Shown here piece after piece: positions 17,687 to 27,688 of a stretch of 64,000 bases of DNA. The stretch lies in the NCBI RefSeq assembly GCF_046569695.1, contig NZ_JBKHUI010000015.1, positions 1-64,000 of the forward strand. The letters are read 5' to 3'. This DNA comes from Kluyvera sp046569695 (GTDB lineage: Bacteria; Pseudomonadota; Gammaproteobacteria; Enterobacterales; Enterobacteriaceae). Each line of letters starts with the position of its first letter. Positions within the stretch are counted from its first letter, which is position 1. A model generated the notes under the pieces. It saw nothing but the letters and a program-made list of their open reading frames with translations, was not told the DNA's origin and ran no database searches. The position numbers were made by a program, and so were the translations under genes.

Positions 17687-20572
17687 ATGCCCCGCAGTAT
17701 CTGGTTGAGTATTGTTGTTTTCGTCACCGCCTTTTGGGCGACCGTTGGTCAGGCAGAAACCGGATGGCAACCGATTCAGGAAACCATCCGCAAAAGCGAA
17801 AAAGACACCCGTCAATATCAAGCGATTACGCTCGACAACAAGATGGTCGTGCTGCTGGTTTCCGATCCGCAGGCGGTGAAATCGCTGTCGGCGCTGGTGG
17901 TGCCCGTTGGCTCGCTGGAAGATCCTGACTCGCATCCGGGCCTTGCACACTTCCTCGAACACATGACGCTGATGGGCTCGAAAAACTACCCGCAGCCGGA
18001 CAACCTCGCTGAATTCTTAAAAATGCACGGCGGCAGCCACAATGCCAGCACCGCGCCGTATCGCACCGCCTTCTATCTGGAAGTGGAAAATGATGCGCTG
18101 CAGGGGGCGGTAGACCGCCTGGCGGACGCTATTGCTGCGCCGCTGCTGGAAAAGAAATATGCCGACCGCGAGCGTAACGCCGTCAACGCTGAACTGACCA
18201 TGGCGCGCACCCGCGACGGTATGCGCATGGCGCAGGTCAGCGCCGAAACCATCAACCCGGCTCACCCCGGCGCACGATTCTCTGGTGGTAACCTCGAGAC
18301 GCTGAGCGACAAACCCGATAGCCCGGTGTATGAAGCGCTGCTGGCATTTCGCAACAAGTACTACTCCGCGAACCTGATGAAGGCGGTGATTTACAGCAAC
18401 AAACCGCTGCCTGAACTGGCGCAGATTGCCGCGCAAACCTACGGCCGCGTGCCGAACAAATCTATCGAACGCCCGGAAATCACCGTCCCGGTGGTCACCG
18501 ATGCGCAGAAAGGTATCATCATTCACTACGTGCCAGCGCTGCCGCGTAAAGTGCTACGCGTGGAATTCCGCATCGATAACAACTCTGCGCAGTTCCGCAG
18601 CAAAACCGACGAACTGATCACCTATCTTATCGGCAACCGTACGCCGGGCACTTTGTCTGACTGGCTGCAAAAGCAGGGGCTTGTTGAGGGCATTCGTGCA
18701 GACTCCGATCCGGTGGTGAATGGTAACAGCGGCGTGCTGGCGATTTCCGCCACCTTAACTGATAAAGGGCTGGCACACCGTGATGAAGTGGTCGCCGCTA
18801 TCTTTAGCTATCTTGATACGCTGCGCCAGAAAGGCATCGACAAAAGTGATTTTGACGAGCTGGCACACGTGCTGAACCTCGACTTCCGCTACCCGTCCAT
18901 CACCCGTGATATGGGCTACGTTGAATGGCTCGCCGACACCATGATCCGCGTGCCGGTCGCGCATACTCTGGACGCGGTGAACATTGCTGACCAGTACGAC
19001 CCGCAGGCGGTAAAAGACCGTCTGGCGATGATGACGCCGCAAAACGCGCGCATCTGGTATATCAGCCCGAATGAACCGCACAACAAGACCGCCTACTTTG
19101 TTGATGCACCATATCAGGTGGATAAAATCAGCGCTGACACCTTCGCCAAATGGCAGAAGGCCGCCAGCGGCATTACGCTGAATCTGCCGCAGCTTAACCC
19201 GTATATTCCCGACGACTTCACGCTGATTAAAAGCGAGAAAAAGTACACTCATCCGGAGCTGATTGTTGATGAGCAAAATCTGCGTCTGGTTTATATGCCG
19301 AGCCGCTATTTTGCCAGCGAGCCGAAGGCCGACATCACGCTGATTCTGCGTAACCCGAAAGCGATGGACAGCGCCCGTAGCCAGGTGATGTTTGCGCTGA
19401 ATGACTACCTGGCCGGTATTGCGCTTGACCAGCTGAGCAACCAGGCTGCCGTTGGCGGGATCAGTTTCTCAACCGGTGCTAACAACGGCTTGATGCTCAA
19501 CGCCAACGGTTACACCCAGCGTCTGCCGCAGTTGTTTGATGCCCTGCTGCAGGGTTATTTCAGCTACACGCCAACCGAAGAGCAGCTGGAACAGGCCAAA
19601 TCCTGGTACCTGCAGATGATGGACTCTGCCGATAAAGGCAAAGCCTACGAACAGGCGATTATGCCGGTGCAGATGGTGTCGCAGGTGCCTTATTTCCAGC
19701 GCGAAGACCGTAAGGCGCTGCTGCCATCGATTACGCTCAAAGAGGTGATGGACTACCGCGATAGGCTGAAAGCCGGGGCGCGTCCAGAATTTATGGTGAT
19801 AGGCAACCTGAGCGTCGACCAGTCCAAAACCCTCGCGCGCAGCATTCAGACCCAGCTTGGCGCTAACGGCAGCGAATGGTGCCGCAACAAAGACGTACTG
19901 GTCGATAAACAGCAAAACGTTATCTTCGAGAAAGCCGGTGCCAGCACCGACTCGGCGCTGGCTGCGGTGTTTGTGCCGCCAAACGTCGATGAGTTCTCAA
20001 GCTCGGCGGCGAGCGCCATGCTGGCGCAAATCGTCCAGCCGTGGTTCTACACCCAACTGCGCACCGAAGAACAGTTAGGCTACGCCGTCTTTGCCTTCTC
20101 GATGAACGTCGGCCGCCAGTGGGGGATGGGTTTCCTGCTGCAAAGTAACGATAAGCAGCCGTCATTCCTGTGGGATCGCTTTAAAGCCTTCTTCCCGACT
20201 GCCGAACAGAAACTGCGCGCGATGAAGCCAGAAGAGTTTGCCCAAATCCAGCAGTCGGTGGTGGCAGACATGCTGCAGGCGCCGCAAACGCTGAGTGACG
20301 AAGCCTCCCAACTGAGCAAAGATTTCGATCGCGGTAATATGGCCTTTGATTCACGTGCTAAAGTAGTGGCCCAGATTAAGCTGTTAACGCCGCAAAAACT
20401 GGCCGACTTCTTCCACCAGACGGTGGTTGCCCCGCAGGGCATGACGGTGCTGTCGCAGGTCTCCGGTAGCCAGAATGGTAAAACCGACTACGCGCACCCT
20501 GAAGGCTGGAAAGTGTGGCAGAGCATTACTGAGTTGCAGCAAACCTTACCCTTACGACGAGAAGACGAATGA
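17687..20572 (+). CDS. ptrA: protease III (pitrilysin), periplasmic zinc metalloprotease
   Basis: M16 family protease that degrades small periplasmic polypeptides. A signal peptide is visible (hydrophobic SIVVFVTAFWATV, cleavage after GQA near residue 23). The inverted zinc motif HFLEH is at residues 88-92. Length is 961 (E. coli 962). It sits between recC and recB, as in E. coli, and overlaps recB by 4 bp (ATGA). The 153-bp gap before it contains a likely promoter. Confidence 0.97.
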   Translation: MPRSIWLSIVVFVTAFWATVGQAETGWQPIQETIRKSEKDTRQYQAITLDNKMVVLLVSDPQAVKSLSALVVPVGSLEDPDSHPGLAHFLEHMTLMGSKNYPQPDNLAEFLKMHGGSHNASTAPYRTAFYLEVENDALQGAVDRLADAIAAPLLEKKYADRERNAVNAELTMARTRDGMRMAQVSAETINPAHPGARFSGGNLETLSDKPDSPVYEALLAFRNKYYSANLMKAVIYSNKPLPELAQIAAQTYGRVPNKSIERPEITVPVVTDAQKGIIIHYVPALPRKVLRVEFRIDNNSAQFRSKTDELITYLIGNRTPGTLSDWLQKQGLVEGIRADSDPVVNGNSGVLAISATLTDKGLAHRDEVVAAIFSYLDTLRQKGIDKSDFDELAHVLNLDFRYPSITRDMGYVEWLADTMIRVPVAHTLDAVNIADQYDPQAVKDRLAMMTPQNARIWYISPNEPHNKTAYFVDAPYQVDKISADTFAKWQKAASGITLNLPQLNPYIPDDFTLIKSEKKYTHPELIVDEQNLRLVYMPSRYFASEPKADITLILRNPKAMDSARSQVMFALNDYLAGIALDQLSNQAAVGGISFSTGANNGLMLNANGYTQRLPQLFDALLQGYFSYTPTEEQLEQAKSWYLQMMDSADKGKAYEQAIMPVQMVSQVPYFQREDRKALLPSITLKEVMDYRDRLKAGARPEFMVIGNLSVDQSKTLARSIQTQLGANGSEWCRNKDVLVDKQQNVIFEKAGASTDSALAAVFVPPNVDEFSSSAASAMLAQIVQPWFYTQLRTEEQLGYAVFAFSMNVGRQWGMGFLLQSNDKQPSFLWDRFKAFFPTAEQKLRAMKPEEFAQIQQSVVADMLQAPQTLSDEASQLSKDFDRGNMAFDSRAKVVAQIKLLTPQKLADFFHQTVVAPQGMTVLSQVSGSQNGKTDYAHPEGWKVWQSITELQQTLPLRREDE

Positions 20573-23500
20573 CCGAAACCGCCGAGTCCCTTGATCCCCT
20601 GCGCTTACCCCTTATCGGCGAGCGCCTGATTGAAGCCTCAGCGGGCACCGGAAAAACCTTCACCATCGCCGCACTCTACCTGCGGCTTTTGCTGGGGCTG
20701 GGCGGCGAAGCCGCCTTTCCTCGGCCTGTTAACGTCGAAGAGCTGCTGGTGGTGACCTTCACCGAGGCCGCCACCGAAGAGCTGCGCGGGCGCATTCGTA
20801 GCAACATTCACGAACTGCGCGTCGCCTGCCTGCGTAACGCCACCGACAACCCGCTCTATGCCAGCCTGCTGGCGGAAATTGACGACCTCCAGCAGGCGGC
20901 TAACGTGCTGCTGCTGGCGGAGCGTCAGATGGACGATGCCGCCGTCTTTACCATTCACGGTTTCTGTCAGCGCATGCTGAGCCTTAACGCCTTTGAATCC
21001 GGCATGCTGTTTGAACAGCAACTGATTGAAGATGAATCTCAGCTGCGCTACCAGGCCTGCGCCGATTTTTGGCGACGCCACTGCTACCCGCTCGAACGCG
21101 AGATTGCACAGGTGATCGTTGAATCGTGGAAAGGGCCGCAGGACTTGCTCAAATCTATCGACCGCTACCTGCAGGGCGAAGCACCGGAGCTTAAAGTACC
21201 GCTCGGCGAGGCCGAAACGCTGGCGTCGCGTCACCAGCAGATCCTCACGCAGATTAACGAGATTAAACAACGTTGGCTGGAAAGCGTGGGCGAACTGGAC
21301 TTGCTGCTGGAAAGTTCTGGGATCGACAGACGCAAATTCAACCGCGGCAATCAGGGTAAGTGGATCGAAAAGATAAGCCACTGGGCCCAGGAAGAGACTA
21401 AAAACTATCAGTTGCCTGATGCACTGGAGAAATTCAGCCAGCCATTTTTGGCCGACCGTACCAAAGCGGGCGGTGAAGTGCCTACCCATCCGCTGTTCAG
21501 CGCGATTGAACACCTGCTGGCCTCACCGCTGACGCTTAACGATCTGGTGATCGCCCAGGCGATGAAAGAGATCCGTGAAGCGGTCGCCCGCGAGAAACGT
21601 CGACGCGGCGAGCTGGGCTTTGACGATATGTTAAGCCGCCTTGATGAAGCGCTGGAGAGCGACAGCGGTGATGCGCTGGCCGCCGCTATTCGCCAGCGAT
21701 TCCCGGTGGCGATGATCGATGAGTTCCAGGACACCGACCCACAGCAGTACCGCATCTTCCGCCGAATCTGGCGACAGCAGCCGGACACCGCGCTATTGCT
21801 TATCGGCGACCCGAAGCAGGCGATTTACGCCTTTCGCGGCGCGGATATCTTTACCTATATGCGCGCGCGCAGCGACGTGGCCGCCCATTACACCCTCGAC
21901 ACCAACTGGCGTTCCGCGCCGGGCATGGTGGAGAGCGTCAACCGCCTGTTTGGGCTGGTTGATAACCCCTTTATGTTCCGCGATATCCCGTTCCTGCCGG
22001 TAAAGTCTGCGCCTAAAAACGCCTCGCTGCGCTTTGAGGTTGACGGTGAAAACCAGCCAGCGATGAACCTGTGGCTGATGCCCGGCGAAGGCATCAGCGC
22101 GGGGGATTATCAGAACTTTATGGCTCAGCAGTGCGCGGCGCAAATTCGCGACTGGCTGACCGGCGGCCAGCAGGGGAGCGCGCTGCTGTGGCGAGGTGAT
22201 AACGCTCGCCCGGTGCAGGCGTCGGATATCACCGTGCTGGTGCGTAACCGCCAGGAAGCGTCGCTTATCCGCGATGCCCTGAACGCGCTGGCGATCCCGT
22301 CGGTCTATCTCTCCAACCGCGACAGCGTGTTTGAAACCCCGGAAGCACAGGAGCTGCTGTGGGTGCTGCAGGCGGTGTTGACGCCTGAGCGCGAAAATAC
22401 GCTGCGCAGCGCGCTGGCAACGGCGATGTTTGGCCTGAACGCGCAGGATATCGAACGGCTGAATCAGGACGAAAACGCCTGGGATGCGCTGGTGGAAGAG
22501 TTTAGCGACTACCGCCTTATCTGGCAGCGGCGCGGCGTGATGCCGATGATCCGCGCCCTGATGAGCGCGCGGTCAATGGCTGAAAACCTGCTGGCGACCC
22601 ACGGCGGCGAGCGGCGCTTAACCGACATTTTGCACCTGAGCGAACTGCTTCAGGAAGCAGCTACCCAGCTTGAAAGCGAGCATGCGCTGGTGCGCTGGCT
22701 CAACCAGCAGGTTGCCGAGCCGGACACTAACGCTTCTAGTCAGCAGATGCGTCTGGAGAGCGATAAACACCTGGTACAGATAGTCACTATCCACAAGTCA
22801 AAAGGGCTGGAGTACCCGCTGGTCTGGCTGCCGTTTATCGCCCGTTTCCGCAAAGAGAAACAGGCGTTTTACCACGACCGTGAATCCTTCAAAGCGGTGC
22901 TGGATCTTAACGAAAGCGACGAGAGCCTGGAGCTGGCGGAGGCCGAACGCCTTGCAGAAGACTTGCGTCTGCTGTACGTCGCTTTAACGCGCGCCATCTG
23001 GCATTGCAGTCTGGGCATCGCCCCGCTGACGGCCCGGCGCAGCGATAAGCCGACCGAGACCGAATTACATCAAAGCGCGCCGGGAAGGCTGCTGCAAAAG
23101 GGCGAAGTGCTGGATGCTTCCGGCCTGCACGCCTGCCTGCAAGCGTTGTGCAACGAACATATCTCCCTGACGCTGGCGACGGCACCCAACGATACTCGCT
23201 GGCAGGCGATCCAACCCGAGATGCCGGAACTGGCGGCCCGTCAGGTATTACGGCGGGTGGTCGATGACTGGCGCGTTACCAGCTACTCCGGCTTGCAGCA
23301 GCGCGGTCACAGCGTGGCGCAGGATCTGCTGCCGCGTATCGACATTGATGCTTCCGGGGTTGCTGAAGAGCAAAGCGAACTGGCAATGACGCCGCACCAT
23401 TTCCCGCGCGGCGCATCGCCGGGGACCTTCCTGCACAGCCTGTTCGAAGACCTCGATTTCACCCAGCCGGTGTCGCCGGAGTGGATGCGCGAAAAGCTAC

Positions 23501-24108
23501 AAAATAATGGCTTTGATGAAGCGTGGGAGCCGGTACTGACCCGCTGGATAACCCAGGTGCTGGCCGCGCCGCTGGCGGATATCGGCATTGCGCTGAATCA
23601 GCTTAGCGACCGGCAAAAACAGGTGGAGATGGAGTTTTATCTACCGATTACCCAGACGCTGGACGCGCGGGCGCTGGACGCCGTGACCCGCCGCTATGAC
23701 CCGCTGTCGGCAGGCTGCCCGGAGCTGGACTTCCGCCAGGTGCGCGGCATGCTCAAGGGCTTTATCGACCTTGTGTTCCGCCACGATGGCCGCTACTACC
23801 TGCTGGACTACAAGTCCAACTGGCTCGGGGAAAACGGCGAAGCCTATACCCAGGACGCGATGGCGAAGGCGATGCAGTCTCACCGCTATGACTTGCAGTA
23901 CCAGCTCTACAGCCTGGCGCTGCACCGCTATTTGCGCCACCGCATGGCCGACTATGACTATGAGCGTCATTTCGGCGGCGTGATTTATCTGTTCCTGCGC
24001 GGCGTGGACGGCGAGGCGGGGCAGCAGGGAATATTTGCCACCCGGCCCGACCCGGCGCTGATAACGGCAATGGACGCGCTGTTTGCCGGAGAGGAGAGCA
24101 ACGTATGA
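20569..24108 (+). CDS. recB: exodeoxyribonuclease V subunit RecB
   Basis: Beta subunit of RecBCD: a 3'-5' SF1 helicase, the complex's single nuclease, and the RecA-loading site. Walker A ASAGTGKTFT lies near residues 24-33. The UvrD-type motifs IDEFQDTDPQQY and VTIHKSKGLEYPLVWLP follow. The C-terminal nuclease motif LLDYKSNWLG (Asp/Lys near 1080-1082) is intact. Length is 1179 (E. coli 1180). It overlaps ptrA and recD by 4 bp each. Confidence 0.97.
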   Translation: MTETAESLDPLRLPLIGERLIEASAGTGKTFTIAALYLRLLLGLGGEAAFPRPVNVEELLVVTFTEAATEELRGRIRSNIHELRVACLRNATDNPLYASLLAEIDDLQQAANVLLLAERQMDDAAVFTIHGFCQRMLSLNAFESGMLFEQQLIEDESQLRYQACADFWRRHCYPLEREIAQVIVESWKGPQDLLKSIDRYLQGEAPELKVPLGEAETLASRHQQILTQINEIKQRWLESVGELDLLLESSGIDRRKFNRGNQGKWIEKISHWAQEETKNYQLPDALEKFSQPFLADRTKAGGEVPTHPLFSAIEHLLASPLTLNDLVIAQAMKEIREAVAREKRRRGELGFDDMLSRLDEALESDSGDALAAAIRQRFPVAMIDEFQDTDPQQYRIFRRIWRQQPDTALLLIGDPKQAIYAFRGADIFTYMRARSDVAAHYTLDTNWRSAPGMVESVNRLFGLVDNPFMFRDIPFLPVKSAPKNASLRFEVDGENQPAMNLWLMPGEGISAGDYQNFMAQQCAAQIRDWLTGGQQGSALLWRGDNARPVQASDITVLVRNRQEASLIRDALNALAIPSVYLSNRDSVFETPEAQELLWVLQAVLTPERENTLRSALATAMFGLNAQDIERLNQDENAWDALVEEFSDYRLIWQRRGVMPMIRALMSARSMAENLLATHGGERRLTDILHLSELLQEAATQLESEHALVRWLNQQVAEPDTNASSQQMRLESDKHLVQIVTIHKSKGLEYPLVWLPFIARFRKEKQAFYHDRESFKAVLDLNESDESLELAEAERLAEDLRLLYVALTRAIWHCSLGIAPLTARRSDKPTETELHQSAPGRLLQKGEVLDASGLHACLQALCNEHISLTLATAPNDTRWQAIQPEMPELAARQVLRRVVDDWRVTSYSGLQQRGHSVAQDLLPRIDIDASGVAEEQSELAMTPHHFPRGASPGTFLHSLFEDLDFTQPVSPEWMREKLQNNGFDEAWEPVLTRWITQVLAAPLADIGIALNQLSDRQKQVEMEFYLPITQTLDARALDAVTRRYDPLSAGCPELDFRQVRGMLKGFIDLVFRHDGRYYLLDYKSNWLGENGEAYTQDAMAKAMQSHRYDLQYQLYSLALHRYLRHRMADYDYERHFGGVIYLFLRGVDGEAGQQGIFATRPDPALITAMDALFAGEESNV

Positions 24109-25943
24109 CGCTCGAACAACGTTTACTGGAAGCCGCCGAGCAAAAGCTGCTACGCCCGCTCGACGTGCAGTTTGCGCTGATGGTGGCAAAAGAGGAGCAC
24201 CCGGCAGTGATGATCGCCGCCGCGATGCTCAGCCGCGACGCCGGGGAAGGGCACGTCTGTTTGCCGCTCTCCCATCTCAGCCCCTCTATGCAGCCAAAAG
24301 GCCGCGCCCGCGAGCTCTGGCAGCAGCTGTTTGCCGAAGCGAACGTACCGCAGGAGTGGGAAAACCTATTACTGCGTTCTGACGCCGTCAGCGGTGGGGA
24401 ACGTCCATCACCGCTGATCCTGAGCCGTGGCAGGCTTTATCTCAACCGCATGTGGCGCAACGAACTCACCGTGGCGAGCTTCTTTAGCGAAACCAACGCA
24501 CCGTTTGCCGTCGATGAAACCCAGCTTGCCGCAACGCTCAACGCGCTGTTCCCGGTAAGCGATACGATCGACTGGCAGAAAGTGGCCGCCGCCGTGGCGC
24601 TGACTCGCCGTATTTCGGTGATCTCCGGCGGCCCCGGTACCGGAAAAACCACCACCGTTGCTAAATTGCTGGCGGCGCTGGTACAGATGGCGGGAACGGA
24701 GAAATGCCGTATTCGCCTCGCCGCGCCAACCGGTAAAGCGGCGGCACGCCTGACGGAATCACTGGGCGCGGCGCTGCGAAAACTCGATTTAAGCGACGCG
24801 CAAAAAGCGATGCTGCCAACCGATGCCAGCACGCTGCACCGTCTGTTGGGCGCGCAGCCCGGCAGCCAGAAGATGCGCTATCACGCGGGCAACCCGCTGC
24901 ATCTGGACGTGCTGGTGGTGGATGAAGCCTCAATGATTGACCTGCCGATGATGGCGCGGCTGATTGACGCGCTGCCGCCGCACGGGCGGGTTATCTTCCT
25001 TGGCGACCGCGATCAGCTGGCATCGGTGGAGGCCGGAGCGGTACTCGGCGATATCTGTAGCTGGGTGAACGCCGGCTATACCGTAGAGCGCGCCGCGCAG
25101 CTTAGCCGCCTGGTCGGGGCCACGGTTCCCGCCGGTGATGGTCAGACAGCAGGGGCGTTACGTGACAGCCTTTGCCTGCTGCGAACCAGCTATCGCTTTG
25201 GCAGCGACTCCGGTATCGGTCAGCTTGCCAGCGCGGTGAACCGGGGCGATAAGAAAGAGATCGACGCCGTGTTTTCCCGCGGCTTTAGCGATATTGAACT
25301 GAAACCGCAGCACTCGACGGACGACTATGCCGCGATGCTCGAGGATGCGCGAGCGGGCTACGGCCATTATCTTCAGCTGTTACGTGATCGGGCCGACCCT
25401 GAGGTCGTGCTGACAGCGTTTGGCGAATACCAGTTGTTGTGCGCATTACGTGAAGGGCCATGGGGCGTGAGCGGGCTTAACCAACAGTTTGAACAGCTGC
25501 TGACGCGTCACCGGCAGATAGTGCCGCAGCGTCACTCCCGCTGGTATGAAGGCCGTCCGGTGATGATTGCGCGTAACGACAGCGCGCTGGGGCTGTTTAA
25601 CGGCGATATTGGCGTGGCGCTGGATCGCGGTGATGGCATGCGCGTCTGGTTCCCGATGCCGGACGGTACCGTTAAATCGGTGCAGCCAAGCCGTCTGCCG
25701 GAGCACGATACCGCCTGGGCGATGACGGTGCATAAATCGCAGGGTTCCGAGTTCACCCACGCCGCACTGGTGCTGCCGACGCAGATTATCCCGGTGGTGA
25801 GCCGTGAGCTGGTGTATACGGCGATAACCCGCGCGAAAGCTCGGTTGTCGATGTACGCCGATAAAAACCTGCTTATCCAGGCCATCGCCACGCGCACCGA
25901 ACGGCGCAGCGGGTTGTCGGCGATTTTTGCAGAGATGGAATAG
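24105..25943 (+). CDS. recD: exodeoxyribonuclease V subunit RecD
   Basis: Alpha subunit, the fast 5'-3' SF1B helicase of RecBCD. Walker A GGPGTGKTTT is near residues 175-184, the VVDEASMIDL Walker B near 276, and the C-terminal TVHKSQGSEF motif is present. It has 612 residues against 608 in E. coli; the extra residues appear to lie upstream of Walker A. It ends the recC-ptrA-recB-recD unit. Confidence 0.96.
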   Translation: MTLEQRLLEAAEQKLLRPLDVQFALMVAKEEHPAVMIAAAMLSRDAGEGHVCLPLSHLSPSMQPKGRARELWQQLFAEANVPQEWENLLLRSDAVSGGERPSPLILSRGRLYLNRMWRNELTVASFFSETNAPFAVDETQLAATLNALFPVSDTIDWQKVAAAVALTRRISVISGGPGTGKTTTVAKLLAALVQMAGTEKCRIRLAAPTGKAAARLTESLGAALRKLDLSDAQKAMLPTDASTLHRLLGAQPGSQKMRYHAGNPLHLDVLVVDEASMIDLPMMARLIDALPPHGRVIFLGDRDQLASVEAGAVLGDICSWVNAGYTVERAAQLSRLVGATVPAGDGQTAGALRDSLCLLRTSYRFGSDSGIGQLASAVNRGDKKEIDAVFSRGFSDIELKPQHSTDDYAAMLEDARAGYGHYLQLLRDRADPEVVLTAFGEYQLLCALREGPWGVSGLNQQFEQLLTRHRQIVPQRHSRWYEGRPVMIARNDSALGLFNGDIGVALDRGDGMRVWFPMPDGTVKSVQPSRLPEHDTAWAMTVHKSQGSEFTHAALVLPTQIIPVVSRELVYTAITRAKARLSMYADKNLLIQAIATRTERRSGLSAIFAEME

Positions 25944-25959
25944 GGTCTAAAATTTGCTC

Positions 25960-26122
25960 GAACTGCCCCCTCTCCCTTTTTAAGGGAGAGAGCTGGGGTG
26001 AGGGTTTAACGCCGAGCCCACAATCCCCTCACCCTAACCCTCTCCCCAGAGGGGCGAGGGGGCCGATCGGCGCGAAGTTAGGCTTTTGTAGGCCTGATAA
26101 GCGTAGCGCCATCAGGCATTTT
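25960..26122. repeat. long imperfect palindrome plus REP unit between recD and argA
   Basis: The segment 25967-26063 reads as an inverted pair. CCCTCTCCC...GGGAGAGAGCTGGGGTGAGGG is followed by CCCTCACCCTAACCCTCTCCCC...GGGCGAGGG, so the two halves can form a large cruciform or RNA hairpin. This 'CCTCACCCTAACCCTCTCCC' type is a dispersed repeat common in proteobacterial intergenic DNA. A REP unit (GCCTGATAAGCG...CATCAGGC) follows at 26093-26120. It lies between convergent recD and argA. Confidence 0.75.
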
Positions 26123-26127
26123 CTCGC

Positions 26128-27459
26128 TTACACCAAATCCGTCATCAACACCTTCGACCGGCGTTGATAGTTATACAGCAGCTTCTTACTCTCCGGCAGC
26201 AGCTCCACGTCCACCGGCTTAAAGCCGCGTTCCTGGAACCAGTGAATACTGCGCGTCGTCAGCACGAACAGGTGGTTAAGCCCCATCTGCTTCGCCTGGG
26301 TGGCAATCCGCTGCAGCAATACTTCACCGCGTGAAGAGCTGCGGTAATCCGGATGCACCGCTACGCAGGCCATCTCGCCAATTTTCTCTTCCGGGAAAGG
26401 ATAGAGTGCAGCGCAGGCAATGGTGGTGTTATCACGCTGAATAATCGTGAATTTATCGATCTCCATCTCCAGCTGTTCGCGGGAGCGGCGCACCAGAATG
26501 CCCTGCTGCTCGAGCGGCGCAATCAGGTCCAGAATCCCGCCGATATCGTTGATGGTGGCCCGGCGAATTTGCTCGGAGCTCTCCATTACAATTTGCGTAC
26601 CGATACCGTCACGGGAGAACAGCTCCTGCAACAGCGTGCCGTCTTCCTGATAGCTAATCAGGTGGCTGCGGCGCACGCCGCTGCGGCAGGCTTTGACCGC
26701 GCCGCGCAGGAAACGGGCGGTGCCGGAAAGGTAGTCGCCCTCTTTCTCCAGCTCTTCAATACGCGCCTGAGCTTCGTTCGGGAACAGCTCAGAGATAATT
26801 TCGCCCGCTTCGTTAAACACCCCCTGAGAGGAGCAGAAGCCGATCATCTTCTCGGCCTTGAGTTTAATCGCCAGTTGGGTGGCAATCTCTTCCGACGTCA
26901 GGTTAAAGCTCTCGCCGGTGACTGAAACGGCCACCGGCCCCATCAGCACGATAGCGCCGCTGTCGAGCTGGCGATGAATTGCCTCTTCATCGATACGACG
27001 AATACGTCCGCTGTGGCAGTAGTCGATGCCGTCGTCGACGCCCAGCGGCTGAGCGATGATAAAGTTACCGCTGACCACGTTGATGTGCGCGCCCTGCAGC
27101 GGAGTGTTGTTCAGGCTCATCGACAGGCGAGCGGTAATATCCAGCTGCAGCAGACCTGCGGCCTGTTTCACCAGCTCAAGGGTTTTCGCATCCGTGACGC
27201 GAATATGTTTGTGATAGGTTGGCTCATGGTGATGCTCGGCCAGATTCGCGTCGATTTGCGGGCGCGCGCCATAGACCAGCACCAGACGAATGCCTAAACT
27301 GTGCAGCAGGCCAATATCGTTGACGATGCTGGAAAAGTTTTCATGCTCAATGGCTTCGCCGCCAAGCATGATGACAAACGTCTTCCCCCGGTGGGCGTTA
27401 ATATAGGGGACGGTATGACGAAACCCCTCTACCAGTTCGGTTCTACGTTCCTTCACCAC
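26128..27459 (-). CDS. argA: N-acetylglutamate synthase ArgA
   Basis: Acetylates glutamate with acetyl-CoA, the first committed step of arginine synthesis, feedback-inhibited by arginine. The N-terminal amino-acid-kinase-like domain (VIMLGGEAIEH) binds arginine, and the C-terminal GNAT domain carries CVAVHPDYRSSSRGEVLL. The length of 443 equals E. coli. It starts at GTG 27459. Two ARG boxes lie just upstream. Divergent from amiC. Confidence 0.97.
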   Translation of the reverse strand: MVKERRTELVEGFRHTVPYINAHRGKTFVIMLGGEAIEHENFSSIVNDIGLLHSLGIRLVLVYGARPQIDANLAEHHHEPTYHKHIRVTDAKTLELVKQAAGLLQLDITARLSMSLNNTPLQGAHINVVSGNFIIAQPLGVDDGIDYCHSGRIRRIDEEAIHRQLDSGAIVLMGPVAVSVTGESFNLTSEEIATQLAIKLKAEKMIGFCSSQGVFNEAGEIISELFPNEAQARIEELEKEGDYLSGTARFLRGAVKACRSGVRRSHLISYQEDGTLLQELFSRDGIGTQIVMESSEQIRRATINDIGGILDLIAPLEQQGILVRRSREQLEMEIDKFTIIQRDNTTIACAALYPFPEEKIGEMACVAVHPDYRSSSRGEVLLQRIATQAKQMGLNHLFVLTTRSIHWFQERGFKPVDVELLPESKKLLYNYQRRSKVLMTDLV

Positions 27460-27471
27460 GGCACAACCCTC

Positions 27472-27510
27472 AATGCATGATTATTCGTAATTATTGTATT
27501 TTTATTCTGT
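27472..27510. promoter_or_regulatory. tandem ARG boxes (ArgR operator) of argA
   Basis: Two 18-bp ARG-box matches (consensus WNTGAATWWWWATTCANW) lie at 27472-27489 and 27493-27510, separated by exactly 3 bp, the spacing ArgR hexamers need. Box 1 has TGCAT/ATTCG and box 2 TGTAT/ATTCT cores. They lie 13-51 bp upstream of the argA start and so should overlap its promoter. The neighbouring amiC is divergent and starts 179 bp away. Confidence 0.88.
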
Positions 27511-27688
27511 TTTCGTCGGAAACGCAAGCCGGAATTTGCTTAAACATTGGAAAATCCTCGGCCAAATTTCGCTGATTCAACGAATGTTTACCCTTTTATA
27601 GATGACAGTTTATGCGGCTTTAGTTACAGTTTCCGGTCAATCGTATTATGCGAATTCTTTGTTTCTCTTTATTTGCCTGGGATGGAGC

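Noticed and set aside
25967..26063. Possible CRISPR-like repeated C/T-rich units
   Set aside because: The units are inverted, not direct, and there are no spacers of even length; this is a palindromic intergenic repeat.
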